DNA from: DASUPK01 sp963728875
Lineage (GTDB): Bacteria > Actinomycetota > Thermoleophilia > Solirubrobacterales > 70-9
Direction: 5' to 3'
DNA: 64,000 nucleotides
NCBI GenBank assembly: GCA_963728875.1
Contig: CAVSLJ010000002.1
Location: 248,001-312,000, forward strand
Shown piece by piece: positions 9,115 through 18,023 of the stretch. Made by a program: the position numbers and the translations under genes. How positions within the stretch are numbered: position 1 is the stretch's first letter; every line of letters starts with the position of its first letter. A model generated the notes under the pieces. It was not told where the DNA came from. It ran no database searches and was given only the letters and a program-made list of their open reading frames with translations.

Positions 9115-10023
9115 TCAGCGGAGAGCGCTGCGCAGGGCCTCGTCGAGCTCCGGATGACGGAACTCGTAGCCGCCATCGAGCGCCCGCCTGGGCAGCACTC
9201 TGGCCCCGCCGGCGACCGCGTCAGCGAGTTCGCCGCCGCGGAGGGCGCTGACGGCGAACTTCGGGACGGGCATGAAGGCGGGGCGGTGGAGAGCGCGGCC
9301 GAGCGCCTTCGAGAACTCGCGGTTGGTGACGGGATTGGGCGCCGTAGCGTTGATGGTCCCCGAGACCTTGTCGTTGTCCAGGGCCCAGAGCAGCAGGCCG
9401 ATCTCGTCATCGATGTGGATCCACGACATGAACTGCTCGCCGCCGGCGATCGGGCCGCCCACACCCAGCTTGAAGGGAAGGAGCAGCTGCTTGAGCAGGC
9501 CGCCGTGCTTGGTCAGCACGAGGCCTGTGCGGAGGATCACCGTGCGCGGAACGATGCTCTCCGCCTCGCGTTCGGCCTGCTCCCAGTCGATCGGGATCTC
9601 CGCGGTGTAGCCCTCGCCGGGCTGCGAGTCCTCATCGAGGAGCTTGGCGCCCTGGTCGCCGTAGTAGCCGATCGCGGATTGGCCGATGAAGACAGCCGGC
9701 TTGCCTGGGGCTGCCTCGATCCCCTGGAAGAGGTTGCGCGTGCCGGCGAGGCGGCTCTCGCGGATCCGGACCTTGGCCTGATCGGTGAGCCGCTGGTTGA
9801 TCTCCTCGCCGATCAGGTTGACCACGCCGTCGACGCCCTCGAGCGCCTCGGGCGGCGGCCGCTCCGCGGTCGCCTGCCAGGCGTGCCAGCGGACGGTCGG
9901 GTTCTTCGGCCGCGCTCGCTCGGGGTCGCGGGTGAGGCCGACGACCTCGTCGCCGCGCGCCAGCAGGGCGTCGGCCAGGGCCGAGCCGAGTAGGCCGGAT
10001 GCTCCGGTGATGAGTACTCGCAT
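9115..10023 (-). CDS. TIGR01777-family epimerase (YfcH/SulA-like)
   Basis: A 302-residue extended SDR with the NAD(P)-binding motif TGASGLLGSALADAL at residues 6-20, the segment GQSAIGYYGDQG with the active-site Tyr region, and the C-terminal block VPKFAVSALRGGELADAVAGG characteristic of the TIGR01777 family. Physiological substrate unknown; members occur across bacteria and plastids. Its start is 49 bases from the divergent acetyltransferase gene. Confidence 0.9.
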   Translation of the reverse strand: MRVLITGASGLLGSALADALLARGDEVVGLTRDPERARPKNPTVRWHAWQATAERPPPEALEGVDGVVNLIGEEINQRLTDQAKVRIRESRLAGTRNLFQGIEAAPGKPAVFIGQSAIGYYGDQGAKLLDEDSQPGEGYTAEIPIDWEQAEREAESIVPRTVILRTGLVLTKHGGLLKQLLLPFKLGVGGPIAGGEQFMSWIHIDDEIGLLLWALDNDKVSGTINATAPNPVTNREFSKALGRALHRPAFMPVPKFAVSALRGGELADAVAGGARVLPRRALDGGYEFRHPELDEALRSALR

Positions 10024-10058
10024 CGGCGGCTGATCCTAGCTAGGGGACGCCCTCCCGC

Positions 10059-10064
10059 TAGGTT
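10059..10064 (+). promoter_or_regulatory. Candidate -10 (TAGGTT) of the GNAT gene
   Basis: TAGGTT lies 8 bases before the ATG, with no ribosome site between, suggesting a leaderless transcript. Confidence 0.4.
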
Positions 10065-10072
10065 CCCGCGGG

Positions 10073-10582
10073 ATGACCGACTCCGTCAGACCCGCCGAGC
10101 CTGGAGAGGGAGCGCTGCTCGCTCAGATCTATCTGTCGTCCGGCCGAGCAGCGTGGGCACGCCATCTGTCGCCGGTCGGCCTCGGCGGAGTGACCTCTCC
10201 AGCGGAGGACTGGGAGCGCTGGATCTCGGATCCGGACCTGATCGTCCTCGTCGCGGAGCGCCGTGGCCAGCCCGCGGCCGTGGCGCTGCTCTGCCGCAGC
10301 CCCGATTCCGATTCCGACCCGGCGAGAGTCGCTCTGCTCGACCGGCTCTACACCGAGCCGGCGTCGTGGCGGCGGGGCCTCGGGCGCGCGCTGCTCGACG
10401 CTGCGATGGATGAGCTCCGGGAGCGCCGCTTCCGGGAGGTCACCCTGTGGACGGCAGAGTGGAACACGTCACGCGGGTTCTACGAGGCTCTCGGCTGGGC
10501 GCCGGATGGGGCGACACGAGAGAAGAGCTTCGCCGGGAGCACGTTCACGGAGGTTCGCTACCGCACCCAGATTCCGCGATGA
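10073..10582 (+). CDS. GNAT-family N-acetyltransferase
   Basis: A 169-residue acetyl-CoA-dependent acetyltransferase. The acetyl-CoA-binding region is LYTEPASWRRGLGRALLDAAMDEL, with the RxxGxG-like stretch, followed by the C-terminal FYEALGWAPDG that closes the fold. Substrate cannot be inferred. The stop overlaps the next gene's start as ATGA, so the two are co-translated. Confidence 0.85.
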   Translation: MTDSVRPAEPGEGALLAQIYLSSGRAAWARHLSPVGLGGVTSPAEDWERWISDPDLIVLVAERRGQPAAVALLCRSPDSDSDPARVALLDRLYTEPASWRRGLGRALLDAAMDELRERRFREVTLWTAEWNTSRGFYEALGWAPDGATREKSFAGSTFTEVRYRTQIPR

Positions 10583-11199
10583 GCGCCGGCTCGGCGGCCG
10601 CCCTCAGCGCCGGGGCCGCTCAGGGCGACGCGAGGCGGATCGGGGTCCTCTTCATGATCGGCTCGGCGTGCTTCGCCGTGGCGTCGCTGCCGGGCGCGTC
10701 TGAAGTTTCCGACGAAGCGGTCGGCGTCGTCTACTTCGTGGGCTCGATCTTCTTCACGACCGCGGCGTCCGAGCAGCTCCGGGTGGCGCGGGGTGCGGGC
10801 AAGGAAGTGTGGGCGGCAGTGGTCCAGTTCGCGGGGACGCTGTTCTTCAACGTTACGACCTTCTTCGGGATGTATCACCACTTCGAGACCCACACCTCGA
10901 ACCTGCTGGTCTGGTCGCCCGACGTGTTCGGGTCGATCTGCTTTCTCGTTTCGAGCGTCCTCGCCGAGTTGGCTGTGCTGCACGCCGTTCTCCTGATCCG
11001 GCGCTCTGCGACGCTCAACGTGATCGGCTCGGTCGCCTTCGGGATCTCGGCCGCCGCCGGCTACATCGTCCCGGACACGAACCAGCTCGTGAACGCGTCG
11101 CTGGCCACGTCCATGACCCTGCTTGGGGCGCTCTGCTTCCTCTGGGCGGCGCGGATCCTGGTGAAGCCGCCGCCGTGGCTGCTGCCGAAGAGCCGCTAG
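10579..11199 (+). CDS. Multi-pass membrane protein of unknown function
   Basis: A 206-residue protein with about six hydrophobic segments, including two repeats of a pattern like VGVYFVGSIFFTTAASEQLR and DVFGSICFLVSSVLAEL, which resembles YrhK-type membrane proteins (weak recognition). The ATG at 10579 overlaps the GNAT stop. Its TAG stop lies in a CTAG shared with the stop of the convergent malic enzyme gene. No catalytic motif seen. Confidence 0.7.
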   Translation: MSAGSAAALSAGAAQGDARRIGVLFMIGSACFAVASLPGASEVSDEAVGVVYFVGSIFFTTAASEQLRVARGAGKEVWAAVVQFAGTLFFNVTTFFGMYHHFETHTSNLLVWSPDVFGSICFLVSSVLAELAVLHAVLLIRRSATLNVIGSVAFGISAAAGYIVPDTNQLVNASLATSMTLLGALCFLWAARILVKPPPWLLPKSR

Positions 11200-12680
11200 G
11201 CGCCTGAGCCGTCGGAGCCGTTGCCGGCGCCGTCGACGATCTCATAGGTGCCCGTCTCCTCGGAGAAGCGCGCCAGGCCGGCCGCCTTCGCCTCCTCGAC
11301 GACCGCCTGCGCCACGCTGGCCGCCACGTCGCGGTTGAAGACCGACGGGATGATGTAGTCCTCGGCCAGGTCGTCGTCAGTGACGACCTCGGCGATGCCG
11401 CGCGCGGCAGCGAGCTTCATCTCCTCCGTGATCGTGGGCGCCCCGGCATCGAGCGCGCCCCGGAAGATGCCCGGAAAGCAGAGGACGTTGTTGATCTGGT
11501 TCGGGTAGTCCGAGCGGCCCGTGGCCATGATCCGGACGTACTGCTCAGCCTCCTCCGGCATCACCTCGGGGGTGGGGTTGGCCATCGCGAAGACGATCGC
11601 GTCGTCGTTCATCTTGCCCAGCGACTCCGGCTCGATCAGGCCCGGGCCGGAGAGGCCGATGAAGAGGTCGCAGCCCTCGATCACCTCGTTCGGGCCGCCG
11701 CTGAGTTTCTCGTCGTTGGTGTTCTCCGCGAACCACTTCTTGATGTCCGACATGGAGCCGTCCGCGTAGTCGGCGCGGTCGGTGGAGATCGCACCCTGGC
11801 GGTCGCACCCGATGATCTGGGTGATTCCCGACTCCTGCATCATCTTCGTGCAGGCGATGCCTGCCGCGCCGGTGCCGAGCACCAGGACGCGCAGGCCCTC
11901 GATCGGCTTGCCGGTGATCTTCAGGGAGTTGAAGAGGGCGGCCATGACGACGACCGCGGTGCCGTGCTGGTCGTCGTGGAAGACGGGGATGTCGAGCTCC
12001 TCCTTCAGGCGACCCTCGATCTCGAAGCAGCGGGGGGCGGAGATGTCCTCCAGGTTGATGCCGCCGAAGGTGGGAGCGAGCAGCTTGACCGTCTGGATGA
12101 TCTCCTCGGGGTCGTTGGTCGCCAGGCAGATCGGAAAGGCGTCGACCTGCGCGAACTCCTTGAAGAGCATCGCCTTGCCCTCCATCACCGGCATCGCGGC
12201 CTCGGGGCCGATGTCGCCGAGGCCGAGCACGGCGGAGCCGTCGGAGACGACGGCGACCGTGTTGGCCTTGATCGTGTAGTCGAAGGCCTTGGTCTTGTCC
12301 GCGGCGATGTACTCGCAGACCCGGGCGACGCCCGGCGTGTAGGCCATGGAGAGGTCGTCGCGGGTCTTCAGCGGGTACTTGTTGTGCTGCTCGATCTTGC
12401 CCTTCTTGTGCATCTCGAAGGTGCGATCGGTGAAGCCGAGCACGCGAGCGCCCTTGGTCGAGCCGATCGAGCGCAGGATCTGCTCCCACTGCTCGGCGCT
12501 GTTGGCGTCGATCGTGAACTCACGGACCCGCTTGCCCTCGGGTCCCGCTCCAGGAATCAGGTCGACGGACTGCAGCGCGCCCCCGGCCTCGGCGATCTGC
12601 GCCGTCAGCTTCCCGAGAGGCTCCTGGCGAGCATCGAGCTCGACGCGGACGGTAACGCTGTATTGAGCGGAGGCAGCCAT
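11196..12680 (-). CDS. Malic enzyme with N-terminal ACT domain
   Basis: A 494-residue oxidative decarboxylase converting malate to pyruvate and CO2 with NAD(P). Residues about 5-80 form an ACT-like regulatory domain, then the catalytic core follows: LSMAYTPGVARVC, the metal site FHDDQHGTAVV and the dinucleotide fold VLGTGAAGIACTKMM. The C-terminal block IIPSVFNRDVAASVAQAV is also typical. The ATG at 12680 is chosen because it directly follows a TATGAT promoter hexamer. The ACT domain suggests allosteric control, possibly by an amino acid (inference). Confidence 0.93.
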   Translation of the reverse strand: MAASAQYSVTVRVELDARQEPLGKLTAQIAEAGGALQSVDLIPGAGPEGKRVREFTIDANSAEQWEQILRSIGSTKGARVLGFTDRTFEMHKKGKIEQHNKYPLKTRDDLSMAYTPGVARVCEYIAADKTKAFDYTIKANTVAVVSDGSAVLGLGDIGPEAAMPVMEGKAMLFKEFAQVDAFPICLATNDPEEIIQTVKLLAPTFGGINLEDISAPRCFEIEGRLKEELDIPVFHDDQHGTAVVVMAALFNSLKITGKPIEGLRVLVLGTGAAGIACTKMMQESGITQIIGCDRQGAISTDRADYADGSMSDIKKWFAENTNDEKLSGGPNEVIEGCDLFIGLSGPGLIEPESLGKMNDDAIVFAMANPTPEVMPEEAEQYVRIMATGRSDYPNQINNVLCFPGIFRGALDAGAPTITEEMKLAAARGIAEVVTDDDLAEDYIIPSVFNRDVAASVAQAVVEEAKAAGLARFSEETGTYEIVDGAGNGSDGSGA

Positions 12681-12689
12681 CGCGCGCTG

Positions 12690-12695
12690 ATCATA
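12690..12695 (-). promoter_or_regulatory. Candidate -10 (TATGAT) of the malic enzyme gene
   Basis: Minus-strand TATGAT lies 9 bases before the ATG at 12680. No ribosome site intervenes. Confidence 0.5.
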
Positions 12696-12725
12696 GGGGG
12701 GTCGAACTTCCGCTTCCGGTGCACG

Positions 12726-12773
12726 GAAAACCGGCAACGAAGGGGGGTGGCCCGAAAACCGGCAATGAAGGGG
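12726..12773. repeat. Two 20-bp direct repeats, 28-bp period
   Basis: GAAAACCGGCAACGAAGGGG at 12726-12745 and GAAAACCGGCAATGAAGGGG at 12754-12773 differ at one base. They lie between the divergent malic enzyme and AbiEi/DUF559 genes and upstream of both promoters. They could be a pair of protein-binding sites or a short duplication. Confidence 0.7.
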
Positions 12774-12805
12774 AGAGGGACTGGAGTTGGCGACTTACTC
12801 GCGGT

Positions 12806-13663
12806 ATGCGCGAGGAAGTCGCCAGATCCGACCAAGTTCTTGCCGAGATCGCCGCCCGGCAGCACGGCGTTGCGAGCTCAGCCCAGCTTCGGTGGGTTGG
12901 CATCGACAAGGACGGTGTCGGGCGCCGCGTCAAAGCCGGCCGTCTGCACCGCCTTCATCGCGGTGTTTACGCGGTCGGGCACACACGGCTCAGCTTCGAA
13001 GGGCGTTGCATGGCGGCCGTGCTTGCGCTAGGTCGCTCTGCCGCCGTCAGCCACCAGAGCGCGGCGGCACTGTGGCGCTTGCTTCCGCCCCGCGATGGAC
13101 CGATCCACATCACTTTGCGCGGGGTCAACGGCCGCAAGGGTCGCCCAGGTATCACGATCCACCGGTCCCACACCCTCATTGCCGGTGTTACGACCCGGCA
13201 CAACGGCATCGCGGTGACGCGGCCGGGACGGACTCTCCGCGATCTGAGGCGATCCGTTCCCCAGCAGGTGTACCGCGCGGCAGTCAGGAAGGCACTCGAT
13301 CTGCGGCTGATTTCGTCGAATGACATCGGGCCCGACCCTGACCTCACCCGCAGCGAGCTCGAGCGGATCTTTCTTTCCCTCTGTCGCCGCCACCGCCTTC
13401 CCCAGCCGGAGGTGAACGCCCGCGTCGGCCCGTACGAGGTCGACTTCCTCTGGCGGGACCGAGGACTGATCGTCGAGACGGACGGCTTCCGTCACCATGC
13501 GAGCCGCGTCGCCTTCGAGTCCGATCGCGCCCGGGACGCCCGCCTTCAGAGCCGGGGTTACCGCGTCCTGCGCTTCACCTACCGCCAGGTGCTCAACCGG
13601 AGTCCGGTCGTTGCGGCACTGCGTCCTCTGCTGGCTCAGAGCGCTCTGACACCCAACCTATGA
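12806..13663 (+). CDS. AbiEi-type wHTH / DUF559 (Vsr-like nuclease fold) protein
   Basis: A 285-residue protein. The N-terminal part (SDQVLAEIAARQHGVASSAQL, then GRLHRLHRGVYAVG) is the winged-helix AbiEi antitoxin-type domain. The C-terminal part YEVDFLWRDRGLIVETDGFRHH, then DRARDARLQSRGYRVLRFTYRQV, is a DUF559 domain related to very-short-patch and restriction endonucleases, with D/E residues fitting a PD-(D/E)XK-like site. No toxin partner is adjacent. Such orphan proteins are common in Thermoleophilia; role unknown, possibly DNA processing or defence. ATG 12806 is chosen over 12719 because the longer N-terminus is repeat-derived. Confidence 0.8.
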   Translation: MREEVARSDQVLAEIAARQHGVASSAQLRWVGIDKDGVGRRVKAGRLHRLHRGVYAVGHTRLSFEGRCMAAVLALGRSAAVSHQSAAALWRLLPPRDGPIHITLRGVNGRKGRPGITIHRSHTLIAGVTTRHNGIAVTRPGRTLRDLRRSVPQQVYRAAVRKALDLRLISSNDIGPDPDLTRSELERIFLSLCRRHRLPQPEVNARVGPYEVDFLWRDRGLIVETDGFRHHASRVAFESDRARDARLQSRGYRVLRFTYRQVLNRSPVVAALRPLLAQSALTPNL

Positions 13664-13664
13664 T
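13659..13664 (+). promoter_or_regulatory. Candidate -10 (TATGAT) of polA
   Basis: TATGAT ends 6 bases before the polA GTG, implying transcription starts at or next to the start codon. Confidence 0.5.
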
Positions 13665-13670
13665 GGATAC

Positions 13671-16319
13671 GTGCCCGCAACGACCCAGAAGAAAGTCCCC
13701 GCCAAGGGCTCCAAGGCGGCGAAGAAGCCCGCCGAGCTCTTCCTGATCGACGGCAACTCGCTCGCCTACCGCGCGTTCTTCGCGCTCCCCGAGTCCATCG
13801 CCACCCACGACGGGCGCCCCACCAACGCCATCTACGGCCTGGCCTCGATGTTCGCCAAGATGCTGATCGACCACGACCCCGCCGCCGTGGTCGTCTGCTG
13901 GGACGCCGGCTGGTCGGGCCGTGAGCTCACCTACGAGCCCTACAAGTCCCAGCGCAAGCCCCGACCGGATCTCCTCCGCGATCAGTGGCCCCACCTGATG
14001 CCGCTGGCCGAGGCATTCGGCTTCACCAACATCAAGGTCGACGGCTACGAGGCCGACGACGTGATCGCCTCGCTCACCAAGCGCGGCCGAGAGCAGGACC
14101 TCGACGTGATGGTGGTCTCCGGCGACCGCGACGTCTACCAGCTGGTCGAGGACGGGGTCCGGGTGATGACCACCTCCCGCGGTGTCACCGACACCAAGAT
14201 CTATGACAGCAAGGGCGTGGTCGAGCGCTACGGCGTCCCGCCCGAGCTCGTCACTGACCTGATCGGCCTGAAGGGCGACACCTCGGACAACATCCCCGGC
14301 GTCCCCGGGATCGGCGACAAGACCGCCGCCCAGCTGCTGCAGGAGTACGGCGACCTGGAGGGGGTTCTGGCGAACATCGACAAGATCTCCGGCGCCAAGC
14401 GCAAGGAGAACCTCACCAACCACGCGGAGGACGCGCGGGTCTCCAAGCAGCTGGCGACCGCCATCACCGACATCGACATAGAGCTCGATCTCGACGAGCT
14501 GATGGCGAAGCAGATGGACCGCAGCCGTCTGCGCGAGGTGGCGCGCGAGTTCGAGCTGCGCGTGATCCTCGAGCGCCTTGAGGAGGAGCTGGGCGCCGAC
14601 TTCGTGCCCGACGCCAAGGTCGACGAGGAGCTCGACGCCACGGCCGAGCAGGGCTCGATCGACGACCTGGCCACGGGCGACGTCGCCCTCGCGATCGCCG
14701 CCGAGACCTGGTCGGGCTATGACGGCAAGAAGCTGGTCGAGGGCGACTGCCCCGACCTCGCGGCACTGGCCAAGGCGCTCGGCAAGCGCCGCTTGATCGG
14801 CCATGACCTGAAGAGCCTCGGCGGCGGGGCCCGCCACGGCCTGCTCGCCGCGGCCGACGGCCTCGACCTCCGCCACGACACGATGGTCGGCGCCTACCTC
14901 CTCGACCCGGCGAGGCGCACCTACGACCTGATCGACATCGCCGCACAGCGCGGGCTGGCCGCGGCCCCGAAGGACTCTGACGGCGCCGACGGCGACCAGC
15001 TCGAGCTGGGGGAGGAGCCGCCGCCCGATCCCGCCGCCGAGGCCCGCCTCGTCTGGGAGATCGCCCAGCTGCAGCGCAAGGGCATCGAGGAGGGCGGCCT
15101 GGAGAAGCTGATGGACGAGGTGGAGATGCCGCTGATCGAGGTCCTGGCCTCGATGGAGCAGAACGGCGTCCTGCTCGACCAGAAGCGCCTCGCCGACATC
15201 GGCGAGGGCTTCGAGCAGCGGATCGAGACCCTGCAGGCCGAGATCTTCGAGCTCGCCGGACACGAGTTCACGATCGGCTCTCCGCAGCAATTGGCCGAGG
15301 TCCTCTTCGACGAGCTCGGCCTGACCAAGAAGCGCCGCGGCAAGACCGGCTTCTCCACCGACGCCCGGGTCCTCTCCCAGATCCGCGAGGAGCACTCGAT
15401 CGTGGAGAAGGTCGAGCAGTGGCGCGAGCTCACCAAGCTGAAGAGCACCTACCTCGACGCCCTGCCCGAGCTGATCGATCCCGACACCGGCCGGCTGCAC
15501 ACCACCTTCAACCAGACGGCCACGGCCACCGGCCGCCTCTCCAGCACCAACCCCAACCTGCAGAACATCCCGATCCGCAGCGACGAGGGCCGGCCGATCC
15601 GGTCCTGCTTCGTCGCGCCGCGCGGCCAGCGCCTGCTCTCAGCGGACTACAACCAGATCGAGCTGCGGATCCTGGCCCACATCGCGGGCGAGGACGCCCT
15701 CAAGGAGATTTTCGCCCGTGGCGAGGACATCCACGCCGCCACTGCCGCGGAGGTCCTGGGCTCGGACCCGAAGAAGGTGAGCCCGGGCGAGCGCTCCAAG
15801 GCCAAGATGGTCAACTACGGCATCGCCTACGGCCTCTCCGCCTACGGCCTGGCCGACCGCCTCAACATCGAGCAGGAGGAGGCCGCGGCCTACATCGACC
15901 GGTACTTCGAGCGATTCCCGGCGGTCAAGCGCTACATCGAGGAGACCATCGAGTCCGCGCGCGAGAAGGGATTTGTCGAGACCCTGCTCGGCCGCCGCCG
16001 ACCGATCCCCGAGCTCCGATCGGGACGCCCCCAGGTCCGCGGCCAGGGCGAGCGCAACGCGGTGAACATGCCGATCCAGGGCACCTCGGCGGACATCATC
16101 AAGATCGCGATGGTGGACGCCCAGAAGCAGCTCGAGAAGTCGGATCTCGAGACGCGCCTGGTCCTCCAGATCCACGACGAGCTCCTCTTCGAGGGGCCGA
16201 CCGACGAGATGGAGGGCGCCGCGAAGTTGGTTGAGAAGGCCATGTGCGGCGCCTTCGAGCTCGATCCGCCGCTCGCCGTGGACGTCGGCGTCGGCAAGGA
16301 CTGGCTGGCCGCGAAGTAG
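13671..16319 (+). CDS. polA: DNA polymerase I
   Basis: An 882-residue repair and Okazaki-fragment polymerase. Order of domains: 5' nuclease (residues about 20-310, with GYEADDVIASL and GDTSDNIPGVPGIG), a middle 3'-5' exonuclease-like fold, and the family A polymerase with motif A SADYNQIELR near 659, motif B KAKMVNYGIAYG near 709 and motif C QIHDELLFE near 832. The middle domain shows AIAAETWSG and GHDLKSLGGG where an active exonuclease has paired acidic residues, so proofreading is probably absent, as in many actinobacterial and Thermus enzymes. GTG start, apparently leaderless. Confidence 0.96.
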   Translation: MPATTQKKVPAKGSKAAKKPAELFLIDGNSLAYRAFFALPESIATHDGRPTNAIYGLASMFAKMLIDHDPAAVVVCWDAGWSGRELTYEPYKSQRKPRPDLLRDQWPHLMPLAEAFGFTNIKVDGYEADDVIASLTKRGREQDLDVMVVSGDRDVYQLVEDGVRVMTTSRGVTDTKIYDSKGVVERYGVPPELVTDLIGLKGDTSDNIPGVPGIGDKTAAQLLQEYGDLEGVLANIDKISGAKRKENLTNHAEDARVSKQLATAITDIDIELDLDELMAKQMDRSRLREVAREFELRVILERLEEELGADFVPDAKVDEELDATAEQGSIDDLATGDVALAIAAETWSGYDGKKLVEGDCPDLAALAKALGKRRLIGHDLKSLGGGARHGLLAAADGLDLRHDTMVGAYLLDPARRTYDLIDIAAQRGLAAAPKDSDGADGDQLELGEEPPPDPAAEARLVWEIAQLQRKGIEEGGLEKLMDEVEMPLIEVLASMEQNGVLLDQKRLADIGEGFEQRIETLQAEIFELAGHEFTIGSPQQLAEVLFDELGLTKKRRGKTGFSTDARVLSQIREEHSIVEKVEQWRELTKLKSTYLDALPELIDPDTGRLHTTFNQTATATGRLSSTNPNLQNIPIRSDEGRPIRSCFVAPRGQRLLSADYNQIELRILAHIAGEDALKEIFARGEDIHAATAAEVLGSDPKKVSPGERSKAKMVNYGIAYGLSAYGLADRLNIEQEEAAAYIDRYFERFPAVKRYIEETIESAREKGFVETLLGRRRPIPELRSGRPQVRGQGERNAVNMPIQGTSADIIKIAMVDAQKQLEKSDLETRLVLQIHDELLFEGPTDEMEGAAKLVEKAMCGAFELDPPLAVDVGVGKDWLAAK

Positions 16320-16348
16320 CGCCTCCGGCCGTCTGAGAGGATTCGCCC

Positions 16349-16786
16349 ATGGACAGGGGATTCGCGGTCCTGATCATGGCGGTCGTCGGGGGCTGTATCG
16401 CGCTCCAGGCGCCGATCAACGCGGGGCTGGGCAAGTCGACGGGCAGCTTCGCGGCTGCGACGATCTCCTTCGCCGTCGGCACGCTGCTGCTGGCGGCGAT
16501 CGTGACGGTCAGCGGCAAGGCGGGCGGCCTCGGCGAGGCCGCTCATGTCCAGTGGTACTACCTGCTCGGGGGTGCGCTCGGCGCGGCCTACGTCTTCTCG
16601 GCGCTGGTGCTGGTCAGCCAGGTCGGTGCCGGAGCCGTCGCGGCGGCGACCGTCACGGGCCAGCTCACGACCTCGGTGGTACTCGACCAGATCGGCTTTC
16701 TCGGACTCGAGCAGCAGCCGATCACGGTGACGCGGGCGGCCGGAGTGCTGCTGCTGCTCGCGGGCACCTACCTGATCGTCCGTTGA
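16349..16786 (+). CDS. DMT-superfamily membrane protein (YdcZ/DUF606 type)
   Basis: A 145-residue protein with five hydrophobic helices; begins FAVLIMAVVGGCIALQAPINAGLG, with the QAPINAGLGK motif of YdcZ/DUF606 half-transporters. These usually pair as homo- or heterodimers in drug/metabolite transporter-like units. Only one such gene is present here, so a homodimer is likely. It begins 29 bases after polA; substrate unknown. Confidence 0.8.
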   Translation: MDRGFAVLIMAVVGGCIALQAPINAGLGKSTGSFAAATISFAVGTLLLAAIVTVSGKAGGLGEAAHVQWYYLLGGALGAAYVFSALVLVSQVGAGAVAAATVTGQLTTSVVLDQIGFLGLEQQPITVTRAAGVLLLLAGTYLIVR

Positions 16787-16794
16787 TTGCCTAG

Positions 16795-17931
16795 CTAGGC
16801 GGCGGCCTCGAGCGGCTCGCGCTCGGGCCTCTTCTCCGGGGCGGGCCCGGCGAAGTCCGGTGGAGCGATGCGCAGGTAGTGCCCGAATGCCCAGTCGACG
16901 AACCGCTTGCGGCCGCAGGCGCGGATTACCGCGCGCTGGACGCGGGCAGGGAGCTTCGGCAGAAGCTTCTGCGCGCGCAGGAGCCAGCGGAACTTCCACC
17001 CGTGCTCGTCGACGAATTCGGCGTAGGTGCGCAGGGCCGTGTCGCGGTCCTGTCGCCCCTCGATCACCGCGCGCAGCTCGTCGCCGAGCTTGATCCCGAA
17101 GTAGAAGGCCGTCCTGATCCCCTCGGCGGTGAGCGGCAGGCAGTGGCCAGCCGAGTCGCCGACGAAGAAGATCCCGTCCTCGGTCCCCGGCCGAAGCTTG
17201 TGCGGGATCCAGTTGCCCTGGTAGCGGACGGCCTCGCGCTCCAGGTCGTCAGCGAGCAGGACGGTCGTGTCCTTGACGTGGAAGCGCGGATCGAACGAGC
17301 CGACGCCGATGCGCTGCTCGTCGCGGGCGGGAAAGCTCCAGCCGTAGCCCGCCGGGACGTAGCGACGGTCGATCCAGACCTCGAGGTCGTCGCCGCCCCC
17401 GTGAGGGTGAACCTCGAGCCCCCTCGAGAGCGGCGCATCGGGTGGCTGGTAGCCGCCGTCGGAGGCGAGGATTCGCCGCCAGCCGAGCGCATCGACGATC
17501 AGGGTCGAGGAGACGTCACCACGGTCAGTGTGCACTGTCTCGCCGCTGCGGCCGTTGACCTTGGCGGTCTCGAACTCCGCCTCCGACTGTGCCCAGAGCA
17601 GCCGGCACAGCTCGCGGTAGTCGAAGGTGGAGAAGGTCCAGGGAAGCTCGTAGCGCGAGGTGCCACGCGGTGTGTGGACCACCAGCTCGCCGAACTCCTG
17701 GCGCTTGGAGCCCTCGAGGCCCATCGCCTCGAGCCAGGCGGTCGGAACGCCGCAGGCCGAGGTCTGGCGCTCGCCGATCTCGTAGCGATCCAGGACCAGC
17801 ACCTGGGCGCCCGAGCCCGCCAGCTGTCGCGCCACGGTCAGTCCCGCGAAGCTTGCGCCGCAGACGATCACGTCGTAGGTGCCGCTCAGGGGCGTCCGCT
17901 CGTCGCCGCGCTTGGTTTGGCGCTTCGGCAT
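16795..17931 (-). CDS. FAD-dependent oxidoreductase, geranylgeranyl-reductase family
   Basis: A 378-residue flavoprotein with FAD motif VIVCGASFAGLTVARQL near residue 20 and the second FAD contact FFVGDSAGHCLPLTAEGI, where the geranylgeranyl-reductase family places its GDAAG motif. Such enzymes saturate isoprenoid chains of lipids or quinones, or oxidise related substrates; the exact reaction is not readable. The start is set at ATG 17931 because a TAACTT hexamer lies 8 bases upstream. It is divergent from rpsA. Confidence 0.82.
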   Translation of the reverse strand: MPKRQTKRGDERTPLSGTYDVIVCGASFAGLTVARQLAGSGAQVLVLDRYEIGERQTSACGVPTAWLEAMGLEGSKRQEFGELVVHTPRGTSRYELPWTFSTFDYRELCRLLWAQSEAEFETAKVNGRSGETVHTDRGDVSSTLIVDALGWRRILASDGGYQPPDAPLSRGLEVHPHGGGDDLEVWIDRRYVPAGYGWSFPARDEQRIGVGSFDPRFHVKDTTVLLADDLEREAVRYQGNWIPHKLRPGTEDGIFFVGDSAGHCLPLTAEGIRTAFYFGIKLGDELRAVIEGRQDRDTALRTYAEFVDEHGWKFRWLLRAQKLLPKLPARVQRAVIRACGRKRFVDWAFGHYLRIAPPDFAGPAPEKRPEREPLEAAA

Positions 17932-17939
17932 CGCTCGCA

Positions 17940-17945
17940 AAGTTA
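17940..17945 (-). promoter_or_regulatory. Candidate -10 (TAACTT) of the flavoprotein gene
   Basis: Minus-strand TAACTT lies 8 bases before the ATG at 17931, the same spacing as other apparently leaderless genes here. Confidence 0.4.
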
Positions 17946-18023
17946 AACGAAGGCCACCGCAAGTCGGTTCAGCGAACCCGTATCTCAGGCATGCGTCTGC
18001 AACACTCTGCGGCCGTGCCCGAG

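Noticed and set aside
12726..12773. Short repeat array considered as CRISPR
   Set aside because: Only two units with an 8-base gap and no cas genes.
13593..15500. A 635-codon frame antisense to polA
   Set aside because: Composition shadow of a conserved gene; no domain or start signal.
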